Of a stretch of DNA of 64,000 bases, positions 30,330 through 38,736 are shown one piece after another. The stretch covers positions 19,573 to 83,572 of the forward strand of contig NZ_FYDX01000024.1 in assembly GCF_900187455.1 (NCBI RefSeq), in the 5' to 3' direction. The stretch comes from Pseudomonas sp. Irchel 3E13 (lineage in GTDB: Bacteria > Pseudomonadota > Gammaproteobacteria > Pseudomonadales > Pseudomonadaceae). Both the position numbers and the translations under genes were made by a program. The notes beneath the pieces are model-generated. The model was not told the origin of the DNA and searched no databases. It saw only the letters and a list, made by a program, of their open reading frames with translations. Each line of letters opens with the position of its first letter. Position 1 is the first letter of the stretch.

Positions 30330-32264
30330 TCAGGTATTGAGCCGCTTATCGATCAACCCCTGCACCACGCCCGGGTCGGCCAGGGTCGAAGTGTCGCCCA
30401 GGTTGTCCAGCTCGTTGCAGGCGATCTTGCGCAGGATCCGCCGCATGATCTTGCCCGAGCGGGTCTTGGGCAATGCCGGTGCCCACTGGATCAGCTCCGG
30501 TTTGGCGAAGCTGCCGATTTCCTTGCTGACCAGCGCCAGCAGCTCTTTTTTCAGCGCCTCGTCTGGCTCGATGCCGTTCATCGGGGTGACAAAGGCGTAG
30601 ATGCCCTGGCCTTTGAGGTCGTGGGGATAACCGACCACCGCCGCCTCGGCGATGCTGTCGTGCAGCACCAGCGCGCTTTCCACCTCGGCGGTGCCGATGC
30701 GGTGGCCGGACACATTGATCACGTCGTCGATGCGCCCGGTTATCCACAGGTCGCCCTGTTCGTCGCGGCGGGCGCCGTCGCCGGTGAAGTAATAGCCGGG
30801 GAAGGGCTTGAAGTAGGTGTCGATCATCCGCTGGTGATCGCCGTAGACGCTGCGGATCTGCGCCGGCCAACTGGCCTTGATCACCAACATGCCGGCGCCG
30901 GGGCCTTCGATGATCTGGCCTTTCTCGTCCAGCAGCACCGGCTGGACGCCGAACATCGGCTTGGTCGCGCAGCCGGGCTTGATGTGTCGGGCACTGACCA
31001 GTGGGGTCAGCATCGTGGCGCCGGTTTCGGTCTGCCACCAGGTGTCGACGATGGGACAGCGTTGCTCGCCGACGACGTTGAAGTACCACTCCCAGGCTTC
31101 CGGGTTGATCGGTTCGCCAACGCTGCCGAGCAGGCGCAGGCTTTTGCGCGACGTATTTTTCAGCGGGCCTTCGCCTTCGCGCATCAGGGCGCGCAGGGCA
31201 GTGGGCGCGGTGTAGAAGATGTTCACCTGATGTTTGTCGACGACTTGCCAGAAACGCGAGGCGTCCGGGTAGTTCGGCACGCCTTCGAACATCACACTGG
31301 TGGCCCCGTTGGCCAGCGGTCCGTAGACGATATAGCTGTGGCCGGTCACCCAGCCGACGTCGGCGCTGCACCAGAAGACTTCACCTTCGCGGTAGTCGAA
31401 CACCACTTTGAAGGTCATGGCTGCCTGCAGCAGATAACCGGCGGTGCTGTGCAGCACGCCCTTGGGTTTGCCGGTACTGCCGGAGGTGTAGAGGATGAAC
31501 AGCGGGTCTTCGGCGTCCATCGGTTCGGGCGGGCAGTCGTCGCTGACCTGGGCGATGGCATCGTGATACCAGAGGTCGCGCTGGTCGTTCCATTCGACCT
31601 TGCCACCGGTACGCTTGACCACCACCATGCTGTTTACATTCGGACAACTGGCCAGGGCCTTGTCGACGTTCTGCTTGAGGGCGACGGTCTTGCCGCCGCG
31701 TACGCCTTCATCGGCGGTGATCACCGTCCGGCAGTCGGCATCGAGGATGCGGTCGCGCAGGGCGTCGGGGGAAAAACCGCCGAACACCACCGAGTGAATC
31801 GCGCCGATGCGGGTGCAGGCGAGCATGGCGAAAGCCGCCTCCGGGATCATCGGCATGTAGATGCACACCCGGTCGCCTTTTTTCACTCCGCGCTGCTTGA
31901 GTACGTTGGCCAGCCGACAGACTTGCTGGTGCACCTGGCGATAGCTGAGGGTGGCGGAACGGCTCGGGTCGTCGCCCTCCCAGATGATCGCCGGCTGGTC
32001 GCCGTGTTTGGCCAGGTGGCGGTCGAGGCAGTTGTAGCTGACGTTGAGTTTCGCGTCCTTGAACCAGACGGCTTTGCCGGTGCGGATGTCGCACTCCTGG
32101 ATCGCGCTCCACGGGCTGACCCAGTCCAGGCGTTTGGCCTGCTCGGTCCAGAATTGATCGGGCTGTTCTATCGATTGGCGGTAGAGGCGTTCGTAGTCGG
32201 CCTGGCTGATTTCGGCGGCGCGACTGACGGCGTCGGCTTTGGGGAAGGTACTGATCTCGAACAT
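30330..32264 (-). CDS. acs: Acetyl-CoA synthetase (AMP-forming)
   Basis: Activates acetate to acetyl-CoA through acetyl-AMP. 644 residues beginning MFEISTFPK, with AGGACA upstream; an in-frame ATG at 32306 would add 14 unsupported residues. The AMP-binding loop is LYTSGSTGKPKGV, the acetate-pocket block includes DTWWQTETGA, and the C-terminal PKTRSGKIMRRILRK holds the lysine that is acetylated for inactivation in relatives. In P. aeruginosa a copy also sits next to pgi, as here. Confidence 0.97.
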   Translation of the reverse strand: MFEISTFPKADAVSRAAEISQADYERLYRQSIEQPDQFWTEQAKRLDWVSPWSAIQECDIRTGKAVWFKDAKLNVSYNCLDRHLAKHGDQPAIIWEGDDPSRSATLSYRQVHQQVCRLANVLKQRGVKKGDRVCIYMPMIPEAAFAMLACTRIGAIHSVVFGGFSPDALRDRILDADCRTVITADEGVRGGKTVALKQNVDKALASCPNVNSMVVVKRTGGKVEWNDQRDLWYHDAIAQVSDDCPPEPMDAEDPLFILYTSGSTGKPKGVLHSTAGYLLQAAMTFKVVFDYREGEVFWCSADVGWVTGHSYIVYGPLANGATSVMFEGVPNYPDASRFWQVVDKHQVNIFYTAPTALRALMREGEGPLKNTSRKSLRLLGSVGEPINPEAWEWYFNVVGEQRCPIVDTWWQTETGATMLTPLVSARHIKPGCATKPMFGVQPVLLDEKGQIIEGPGAGMLVIKASWPAQIRSVYGDHQRMIDTYFKPFPGYYFTGDGARRDEQGDLWITGRIDDVINVSGHRIGTAEVESALVLHDSIAEAAVVGYPHDLKGQGIYAFVTPMNGIEPDEALKKELLALVSKEIGSFAKPELIQWAPALPKTRSGKIMRRILRKIACNELDNLGDTSTLADPGVVQGLIDKRLNT

Positions 32265-32425
32265 GGCACAACCTGTCCTGTTGTTATGGGACGGCGTTGC
32301 CTTCATCAGCGGCGACGCTCCTGCTGCACGCGGGGGAGCGGGTCTTCGCCGTGATGTTCCAAGGCTGCCGGGTCAGGACAGTGTAGTCGCTGCCCCCGGC
32401 CATGTTCGGGGGCAGCGTTAGGCGG

Positions 32426-34090
32426 TCAGCCGCGGTGACGGCCGCGGAAGTAGTTGATCAGGCCTTGGGTCGAGGCGTCTTCGGCAGGCTCTTCGATGCC
32501 GCCGGTCAGGCGCTGGTAGACGCCTTTGCCGAGCTCCTTGCCCAGTTCCACGCCCCATTGGTCGAAGGCGTTGATGCCCCAGATCACGCTCTGCACGAAG
32601 ACCTTGTGCTCGTACATGGCCACCAGCGCGCCGAGACGACGCGGGCTGATCCGCTCCACCACCAAGGTGTTGCTCGGGCGGTTGCCAGGGATCACCTTGT
32701 GCGGCGCCAGCCTCTGCACCTCGGCCTCGGCCATGCCCTTCTCGCGCAGCTCGGTTTCGGCTTCGGCGCGGGTCTTGCCGAGCATCAGCGCCTGGCTTTG
32801 CGACAGGCAGTTGGCGTACAGCCACTGATGGTGGTCGGCAACCGGGTTGAAGCTGACCACCGGAACGATGAAGTCGGCCGGAATCAACTGGGTGCCCTGG
32901 TGCAGCAACTGGTGATACGCGTGCTGGCCGTTGCAGCCTACGCCGCCCCAGATGACCGGGCCGGTGTCGTGGTTGACCGGCGTGCCGTCCTGACGGACGG
33001 ATTTACCGTTTGATTCCATGTCCAGTTGTTGCAGGTGTTTGGTGATGTTACGCAGGTAATGGTCGTACGGCAGGATCGCATGAGCCTGCGCGCCCCAGAA
33101 ATTACCGTACCAGACCCCGAGCAAGGCCAGCAGCACCGGCATGTTCTGCTCGAACGGCGCGTTCTGGAAATGCTGATCCATGGTGTAGGCACCGGACAGC
33201 AGTTCCTTGAAGTTGGCGGTGCCGATGGCCAGGGCGATCGGCAGACCGATGGCCGACCACAGCGAGTAGCGCCCGCCCACCCAGTCCCACATCGGGAAGA
33301 TGTTCTCTTCGCGGATACCGAAGGCCACCGCAGCGGCCTTGTTGCTGGAAACGGCGATGAAGTGGCGATACAGCTCGGCTTCCGAGCCGCCCTGGGCCAG
33401 GTACCAGGCGCGGGCGGCCTGGGCGTTCTTCAGGGTTTCCAGGGTGTTGAAGGACTTCGAGGAAACAATGAACAGGGTGGTTTCGGCGCGCAGCTTGGCC
33501 GACAGCTCGTGGAATTCGCTGCCATCGATGTTCGCCAGGTAATGGCAGCGCACGCCGCGTTGGGCGTAGGGCAGCAGGGCTTCGGAGACCAGCTCCGGGC
33601 CGAGGAACGAGCCGCCGATACCGATGTTCACCACGTCGGTGATGGGCTTCTCGCTGTAGCCGCGCCACAGCCCGTCGTGGATCTTGCCAACCAGCTCGGT
33701 GACCTGGTTCAGCACTTTGTGTACGTCCGGCATCACGTTGACGCCGTTGACGCTCAGCTTGTCGCCGACCGGGCGGCGCAGCGCGGTGTGCAGGGCCGGG
33801 CGACCTTCGGAGGCGTTGAGGATCTCGCCGGCGAACAGGGCGTCGATCGCCTCTTTCAAGCCGACTTCATTGGCCAGACCGACCAGCTTGGTGCGGGTCT
33901 CGGCGTTGATCAGGTTTTTCGAGTAGTCGAGGAAAAGCCCGCAACTGCTCAGGGAGAATTGGTTGAAACGTTGCGGTTCGGCATTGAATGCCTCGCGCAT
34001 GCTGAAATCCTGCATGGCTTCGCGGTGTTGCTGGAGTGCCTGCCAGGCTGGCAGAGCGGTGACATCATGAGGAGTGCGGTAATACGCCAT
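32426..34090 (-). CDS. pgi: Glucose-6-phosphate isomerase
   Basis: Interconverts glucose-6-phosphate and fructose-6-phosphate. 554 residues. I chose MAYYRTPHD; a further open stretch upstream (to 34186) is non-homologous and lies in the gap. Signature blocks include VVNIGIGGSFLGPELV, FIVSSKSFNTLETLKNA, MWDWVGGRYSLWSAIGL and the C-terminal INAFDQWGVELGKELGK with the catalytic lysine. Pseudomonads use this enzyme mainly gluconeogenically since they lack phosphofructokinase in the standard pathway. Confidence 0.98.
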   Translation of the reverse strand: MAYYRTPHDVTALPAWQALQQHREAMQDFSMREAFNAEPQRFNQFSLSSCGLFLDYSKNLINAETRTKLVGLANEVGLKEAIDALFAGEILNASEGRPALHTALRRPVGDKLSVNGVNVMPDVHKVLNQVTELVGKIHDGLWRGYSEKPITDVVNIGIGGSFLGPELVSEALLPYAQRGVRCHYLANIDGSEFHELSAKLRAETTLFIVSSKSFNTLETLKNAQAARAWYLAQGGSEAELYRHFIAVSSNKAAAVAFGIREENIFPMWDWVGGRYSLWSAIGLPIALAIGTANFKELLSGAYTMDQHFQNAPFEQNMPVLLALLGVWYGNFWGAQAHAILPYDHYLRNITKHLQQLDMESNGKSVRQDGTPVNHDTGPVIWGGVGCNGQHAYHQLLHQGTQLIPADFIVPVVSFNPVADHHQWLYANCLSQSQALMLGKTRAEAETELREKGMAEAEVQRLAPHKVIPGNRPSNTLVVERISPRRLGALVAMYEHKVFVQSVIWGINAFDQWGVELGKELGKGVYQRLTGGIEEPAEDASTQGLINYFRGRHRG

Positions 34091-34146
34091 CGCTGCAGGT
34101 TTCCTTGGTTGCTTGAACTGCCTTGGACACTGTGTACCCGGGACCG

Positions 34147-34187
34147 TTTGCCGGCCCTCGCGGATTATTTCGCGGCGGGCCGGCAAA
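34147..34187. other. Perfect 11-bp hairpin between panC and pgi
   Basis: TTTGCCGGCCC pairs with GGGCCGGCAAA, with an inner CGCG/CGCG. It lies downstream of panC and upstream of pgi on the minus strand. No T run follows on either strand, so it could be a processing or stabilising structure or a Rho-assisted terminator. Confidence 0.5.
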
Positions 34188-34255
34188 TGCCATTGAGATA
34201 TGTCATTCAGACACGGTCTGGCCTTCGGATGATGGCACGGACTTGCTCTTCGAGC

Positions 34256-35113
34256 TTACTTCTCGTCGAGATTCAGGTGCAGGTTGTCGATCAGGCGGGT
34301 GGCACCGAGGAACGCTGCCACCAGGATCACCAGATCGCGGTCGGTTTCGCCGGCCGGACGCAGGTTCAGCGCCTGGCGTACTTCCAGGTAGTCCGGTTTG
34401 AGGCCGGCGGTCTGTAGCGTTTGCTGGCCTTCGGCAATCAGCGCCGGGTAGTCGCGACGACCCTGGCGGATCGCCTCGGCCATCTGGCTGAGGGTGCGGT
34501 AGACGCTTGGCGCGATGGCGCGCTGTTCGTCGTTCAGGTAGCCGTTGCGCGAGGACAGCGCCAGGCCGTCGTCGGCGCGCACGGTCGGCTCGCCGATGAT
34601 CTGGATCGGCATGTTCAGGTCACGCACCAGCGCGCGGATCACCGCCAGTTGCTGGAAGTCCTTCTGACCGAATATGGCCAGGTCCGGCTGGACCATGTTG
34701 AACAGTTTGCTGACTACCGTGGCCACGCCTTCGAAGTGGCCGGGACGGCTGGCGCCGCAGAGACCTTCCGAGAGGTGCGGAACGCTGACCCGGGTCTGCA
34801 CGCCCATGCCGTCGGGGTACATCTCTTCGACGGTGGGGGCGAACAGCAGGTGGCAACCGGCCTGGAGCAGGCGTTCCTGGTCGGCGGCCAGGGTGCGCGG
34901 GTACTTGTCGAGGTCTTCGCTGGGTCCGAACTGCAGCGGGTTGACGAAGATGCTGGCGACGACGAAATCGGCGCGTTGGGCGGCCTTGGTCACCAGGGCC
35001 GCGTGGCCGCTGTGCAGGTTACCCATGGTCGGTACGAAACCGACCCGCTTGCCTTCGCTGCGGGCGCGGGCGACGGCGGCGCGCAGCTCGCGAACGGTCT
35101 TGACGGTGTTCAT
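34256..35113 (-). CDS. panC: Pantothenate synthetase (pantoate-beta-alanine ligase)
   Basis: Joins pantoate and beta-alanine with ATP to make pantothenate. 285 residues from the ATG that overlaps the panB stop by four bases (ATGA). Motifs include GFVPTMGNLHSGHAALV (the HIGH-like site), SIFVNPLQFGPSEDL, IFGQKDFQQLAVI and LALSSRNGYL. panB-panC are translationally coupled. The aspartate decarboxylase gene panD, which follows panC in P. aeruginosa, is not in the 165-base gap before pgi. Confidence 0.98.
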   Translation of the reverse strand: MNTVKTVRELRAAVARARSEGKRVGFVPTMGNLHSGHAALVTKAAQRADFVVASIFVNPLQFGPSEDLDKYPRTLAADQERLLQAGCHLLFAPTVEEMYPDGMGVQTRVSVPHLSEGLCGASRPGHFEGVATVVSKLFNMVQPDLAIFGQKDFQQLAVIRALVRDLNMPIQIIGEPTVRADDGLALSSRNGYLNDEQRAIAPSVYRTLSQMAEAIRQGRRDYPALIAEGQQTLQTAGLKPDYLEVRQALNLRPAGETDRDLVILVAAFLGATRLIDNLHLNLDEK

Positions 35114-35910
35114 GCGCTGAACCCATGTTCGGTGCCGGGGAAGCTGACGTCCTTGACCGCTTGTACATAGGCCTGGAAAGCACTCTGGATGTCCGGCTGG
35201 CCGGCCATGAAGTTCTTCACGAACTTCGGTGTACGACCGGTCAGCGACAGGCCCAGCATGTCGTGCATGACCAGCACCTGACCATCGGTGGCGCTGCCAG
35301 CGCCGATACCGATGACCGGAATGCCCACGGCCTGGGTGATTTCCGCGGCCAGCTCGCTCGGCACGCACTCGAGCAGCAGCATTGCGACACCCGCCTGTTC
35401 CAGGGCGATGGCGTCGGCGCGCATCTGCCGGGCCTGGTTTTCCTGACGGCCCTGGACCTTGTAGCCGCCGAGGATGTTCACCGCTTGCGGGGTCAGGCCC
35501 AGATGGGCGCAAACCGGCACGCCACGCTCAGCCAGCAGGCGGATGGTGTCGCCCAGCCAGGCGGCGCCTTCGAGCTTGACCATGTGCGCACCGGCCTGCA
35601 TCAGCTGGGCACAGTTGGCGAAGGCTTGCTCGGGGGTGGCATACGCCATGAAGGGCAGGTCGGCCAGGATCAGCGCACCTTCGTTGCCGCGTTTGACGCT
35701 GGCGACGTGGTAGGCCATTTCTGAATTGGTCACCGGCAAAGTGCTGTCATGGCCCTGCAGGACCATGCCCAGGGAATCGCCCACCAACAGGATCTCCACG
35801 CCGGCGCGGTTCGCGGTCTGGGCGAAGGTCGCGTCATAGCAGGTCAGCATGGCGATTTTCTCACCCTTGGCCTTGAGGGCCTGGAGGGTGGTCAAGGTTA
35901 CGTCTGGCAT
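35110..35910 (-). CDS. panB: Ketopantoate hydroxymethyltransferase
   Basis: Adds a hydroxymethyl group from methylene-THF to 2-ketoisovalerate in pantothenate synthesis. 266 residues, starting MPDVTLTTLQ; upstream in-frame codons to 35961 are unsupported. The family blocks LTCYDATFAQ, LVGDSLGMVLQG, VKLEGAAWL, CAHLGLTPQ, and GIPVIGIGAGSATDGQVLV are all present. AGGA lies upstream. The valine-pathway precursor comes from the IlvIHC enzymes encoded at 57.6-60.9 kb. Confidence 0.98.
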   Translation of the reverse strand: MPDVTLTTLQALKAKGEKIAMLTCYDATFAQTANRAGVEILLVGDSLGMVLQGHDSTLPVTNSEMAYHVASVKRGNEGALILADLPFMAYATPEQAFANCAQLMQAGAHMVKLEGAAWLGDTIRLLAERGVPVCAHLGLTPQAVNILGGYKVQGRQENQARQMRADAIALEQAGVAMLLLECVPSELAAEITQAVGIPVIGIGAGSATDGQVLVMHDMLGLSLTGRTPKFVKNFMAGQPDIQSAFQAYVQAVKDVSFPGTEHGFSA

Positions 35911-36103
35911 GAAAAGCAATCCTCGTTCAGGCGCTGTGAAAAACCACTGCGTACAACGCATGTATTCATCTTCTGGAACAGCACATCATCGATCGTGGTG
36001 TTTGGGTTTGGATCTGTTCCAGGCCTATTTACGCCTTGTTTATGGCACCGGGGTGCCACGGGACGCCTATAGTCGTGAGCGCGAGGGGGGAAGTCAATTA
36101 CCG

Positions 36104-36143
36104 TGTTACCGCATTGTTACGTCGTGGCTGTTACGGGCGTTAC
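36104..36143. promoter_or_regulatory. Cluster of four GTTAC motifs upstream of panB
   Basis: GTTAC starts at 36104, 36116, 36130 and 36139 within the 251-base folK-panB gap. Similar GTTAC/GTAAC elements cluster upstream of the crcZ promoter in this window. A shared binding protein is possible but not shown; the site could equally belong to panB transcription. Confidence 0.25.
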
Positions 36144-36161
36144 CGCTGGGGGAACGCCCGG

Positions 36162-36638
36162 TTACAGGCGCTCGAGGCCGACGAACGGGCAATCTGCCAG
36201 TAATTGCGAGAGGGGCCGCTGATCTGCCAACCGGAAGCCTTCGGGCACCAGTTCGGCCAGGGGATAGAGCACGAACGGGCGGGCGTGCATGTGGTAGTGG
36301 GGCACTTTCAGTCGCGGTTCGTCGATGACCCGGTCGGCGTACAGCAGGATATCCAGGTCAAGGGTGCGCGGGCCCCAGCGCTCCTTGCGTTCGCGGCCCT
36401 GATCCGCCTCGATGGCTTGCAGGGCGTCGAGTAGCGCAATGGGCTCGAGCGTGGTGTCCAGCGCGGCCACGGCGTTGGTGTAGCGCGGCTGGCCGGGGGA
36501 CAGCGAATCGCTGGCATAAAAGGACGAAACGCCGGCGACCTGTGTATCCGGTAGCAGTGCCAGCGCTTCAATGGCGCTGCGCAACTGCTTCTGCGGATTG
36601 GCCAGGTTGCTGCCCAGGCCGATGTAGACGCGGACCAT
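36162..36638 (-). CDS. folK: HPPK: 6-hydroxymethyl-7,8-dihydropterin pyrophosphokinase
   Basis: Transfers pyrophosphate from ATP to the pterin, making the FolP substrate. 158 residues. Diagnostic blocks are YIGLGSNLANP at the N-terminus, SSFYASDSL, RWGPRTLDLDILLY near residue 87, and PHYHMHARPFVLYPLAEL near residue 112. It begins five bases after the pcnB stop, so the two are one message; the pcnB-folK-panBC order is the Pseudomonas norm. Confidence 0.98.
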   Translation of the reverse strand: MVRVYIGLGSNLANPQKQLRSAIEALALLPDTQVAGVSSFYASDSLSPGQPRYTNAVAALDTTLEPIALLDALQAIEADQGRERKERWGPRTLDLDILLYADRVIDEPRLKVPHYHMHARPFVLYPLAELVPEGFRLADQRPLSQLLADCPFVGLERL

Positions 36639-36643
36639 GCTGC

Positions 36644-38032
36644 TTACTCGCCTGTGCCACTGTCGACGCGCTTGCGCTTGCTCGGGCTGCGCTTGCGTTT
36701 GCGTGGGCCGGCGCTGCTGCCTTCTTCACGGCCGCCCAGCTCGCGGATCATCTCGCGGCGCTCGCTTTCGTTGCATTCCTGATAGTCGGTCCACCACTGG
36801 CCGAGGTCCTCGGTTTCCTCGCCTGCGCTTTCACGCAACAGCAGGAAGTCGTAACCGGCACGGAAACGCGGGTTGTCGAGCAACAGGTCGGCACGCTTGC
36901 CGCTGCGGCGTGGCAGGCGTTCCTGCATGTCCCAGATTTCGCGGATCGGCAGGGTGAAGCGCTTCGGAATGGCGATGCGCTGGCACTGTTCGGCGATCAG
37001 CTCGTGGGCGGCTTCCTGCATGGCCGGGATCGGCGGCATGCCGCGGCTTTGCAGGTACAGGGCGCGACCCGGCAGGGCTGGCCAGAGCAGGGCGGCAAAC
37101 AGGAACGCCGGGGTGACCGGCTTGCCCTGCTTGATCCGCAGGTCGGTGTTGATCAGCGCCTGACTGATCAGCGTGTGCGTGTAGTTCGGGTGCTCTTCCA
37201 GGGCCTGGGCACTGGCCGGGAACAGCGGATCGAACAGTTGCAGGTCCACCAGCATCTCGAAGGTGTCGGCGGCGTGTCCGGACAGGAACAGCTTCAGCGA
37301 TTCCTCGAACAGCCGCGCCGCCGGGATTTCCCGCAGCATCGGTGCCAGTTCGCGGATCGGCTGCACGGTGTGCTTTTCGATACCGAAGTTCAGCTTGGCG
37401 GCGAAACGCACGGCACGCAGCATGCGGACCGGGTCTTCCTGGTAGCGCTGGGTCGGATCGCCGATCAGGCGCAGCAGGCGATTGCGGATGTCGTGTACGC
37501 CATTGGCGTAATCGAGAATGCGCTCGCTGACCGGATCGTAGTAAAGGGCGTTGATGGTGAAGTCACGGCGCTGGGCATCTTCTTCCAAGGTGCCGTAGAC
37601 GTTGTCACGCAGGATCCGTCCGCTCTCGTTGCGGGAAGACTGGTGACTGTTTTCTTCTTCATCCACCGGATGGTTGGCGCGGAAGGTGGCGACTTCGATG
37701 ATCTCGCGCCCGAAATGGACGTGGACCAGCTTGAAGCGTCGACCGATGACTCGGGCGTTGCGGAATTCCGCACGGACCTGCTCGGGGGTGGCGCTGGTAG
37801 CGACGTCGAAGTCCTTGGGGTTGATGCCCAAGAGCATGTCGCGTACGCAACCACCGACCAGATAGGCCTGGTAGCCGGCGCTTTGCAGGCGCTCGACGAT
37901 GCTCACCGCGTGGCGGCTGAACTGGCTGCGCTGCAGCGAATGTTGTGCGCTGTTGATCACCTCGGGCGTGGTGCGCCGATGGTGCTGGACATGCACGGGG
38001 GGACGGAAAGACTGGAACAGCTTCTTCAGCAT
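36644..38032 (-). CDS. pcnB: Poly(A) polymerase I
   Basis: Adds 3' poly(A) tails that promote RNA decay. 462 residues starting MLKKLFQSF, matching relatives; upstream ATGs extending to 38104 lack support. The nucleotidyltransferase head has LVGGCVRDMLLGINPKDFDVATSATP and the RRDFTINALYYDP block; the tail is Arg/Lys-rich (GPRKRKRSPSKRKR), as usual for PAP. No good ribosome site is seen, and a hairpin (CGGCCAT/ATGGCCG, 38058-38080) lies just upstream. crcZ is encoded before it on the same strand. Confidence 0.96.
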   Translation of the reverse strand: MLKKLFQSFRPPVHVQHHRRTTPEVINSAQHSLQRSQFSRHAVSIVERLQSAGYQAYLVGGCVRDMLLGINPKDFDVATSATPEQVRAEFRNARVIGRRFKLVHVHFGREIIEVATFRANHPVDEEENSHQSSRNESGRILRDNVYGTLEEDAQRRDFTINALYYDPVSERILDYANGVHDIRNRLLRLIGDPTQRYQEDPVRMLRAVRFAAKLNFGIEKHTVQPIRELAPMLREIPAARLFEESLKLFLSGHAADTFEMLVDLQLFDPLFPASAQALEEHPNYTHTLISQALINTDLRIKQGKPVTPAFLFAALLWPALPGRALYLQSRGMPPIPAMQEAAHELIAEQCQRIAIPKRFTLPIREIWDMQERLPRRSGKRADLLLDNPRFRAGYDFLLLRESAGEETEDLGQWWTDYQECNESERREMIRELGGREEGSSAGPRKRKRSPSKRKRVDSGTGE

Positions 38033-38167
38033 GGGATGCACTGTTTGAAGGAATTTTCGGCCATAAACGTAGAATGGCCGCATGATGGGCGTGGATTCTA
38101 GCATTTAGTCAGAAAAGGGTGTAGGCGCCCGAAAAATGGCTGTGTAGGAAGCTTCGCAGAAGGGAGA

Positions 38168-38541
38168 AACTACAAGGGGAGCCGAAGCTCCCCAAGAAGT
38201 AGTTGCGTGCTCTTATTGTTTTTTTGTCGGGCTTCTTGTTTTTATTCACGCCCTATCCACAAAACGCCACAAGGCTTGTGGATCGTCTCCCTAATCGGGA
38301 GTACAAGAGCAAACGGATTGCTTTGGTCGCCGATGTTGCGATGATCTCTCGATCCAACCAGTTCAGGCTCTGCTTGAGTGCAGTTTTTGTTGTTCTCTGC
38401 CCGGTTGTGGGGCAAGCCCCAAACACAACTCCTCTCCAAAAGAATCAGTTAGCTGCGCCTCCGCCGTATTGTTCTTATTGTGCGTGAGCCGATTCGTCTT
38501 ATTTTTATTGTGTTTTGCTGTGCTTGTTATTGTTCTTGTAC
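38168..38541 (-). ncRNA. crcZ: CrcZ-type Hfq/Crc-sequestering small RNA
   Basis: Roughly 374 bases on the minus strand between cbrB and pcnB, the place of crcZ in P. aeruginosa and P. putida. The RNA has at least five A-rich AAnAAnAA-type motifs (AACAATAACAA near 38529, ACAATAAAAATAA near 38506, CAATAAGAACAATA near 38474, GAACAACAAAAA near 38390, AATAAAAACAAG near 38240, AACAATAAGA near 38219), the binding signature for Hfq/Crc. It ends in GGGGAGC-TTCG-GCTCCCC (38176-38193) followed by TTGTAGTTT. A sigma-54 promoter precedes it. Ends are estimated from the promoter and hairpin. Confidence 0.88.
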
Positions 38542-38550
38542 CGAACATAT

Positions 38551-38567
38551 AGCAGGTGCCGTGCCAA
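38551..38567 (-). promoter_or_regulatory. Sigma-54 promoter of crcZ
   Basis: On the minus strand TTGGCACGGCACCTGCT has GG and GC ten bases apart and fits TGGCACG-N4-TTGC with one mismatch. It places the transcription start near 38541. CbrB, encoded immediately upstream, is a sigma-54 activator and drives crcZ in relatives. Confidence 0.85.
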
Positions 38568-38625
38568 CTTTTGCAAACCCCAGTAAAACAAGGGGTTAGG
38601 TAGTTTCGGGGGCCAATTCGAGGCG

Positions 38626-38665
38626 AAAAAAAACCGGGATTTCGTTACCGTAAACCCCGGTTTTT
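38626..38665 (-). terminator. Intrinsic terminator after cbrB
   Basis: On the minus strand AACCGGG and CCCGGTT form a stem (extended by GTTT/GAAAT partial pairing) followed by eight T. It lies between the cbrB stop and the crcZ promoter, isolating the two transcripts. The plus-strand side also ends in five T, so it may act both ways. Confidence 0.8.
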
Positions 38666-38683
38666 GTTACGTCGCCGCCAAGA

Positions 38684-38716
38684 GGTAACAGTTTGTGCCA
38701 CGCCTTCACTGTTACC
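38684..38716. promoter_or_regulatory. Inverted repeat GGTAACAGT/ACTGTTACC upstream of crcZ
   Basis: Perfect 9-bp arms with a 15-base spacer, about 145-175 bases upstream of the predicted crcZ start; further GTTAC copies start at 38644 and 38666. Position and symmetry fit an upstream activator site, most simply for CbrB, but binding is inferred. Confidence 0.5.
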
Positions 38717-38736
38717 TGTGGAGCAGCGGCGGTGCC

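Noticed and set aside
29277..32354. Plus-strand open frame of about 1025 codons opposite acs and the DUF2236 gene
   Set aside because: Antisense shadow across two unrelated genes and a REPIN; no motifs, and composition (His/Gln/Val/Ala-rich) is typical of reverse-frame translation of GC-rich genes.
38203..38487. Plus-strand open frame of 94 codons between pcnB and cbrB
   Set aside because: It lies entirely antisense to the CrcZ-type RNA, lacks a ribosome site and has an odd composition; the A-rich motifs and sigma-54 promoter on the other strand explain the region.
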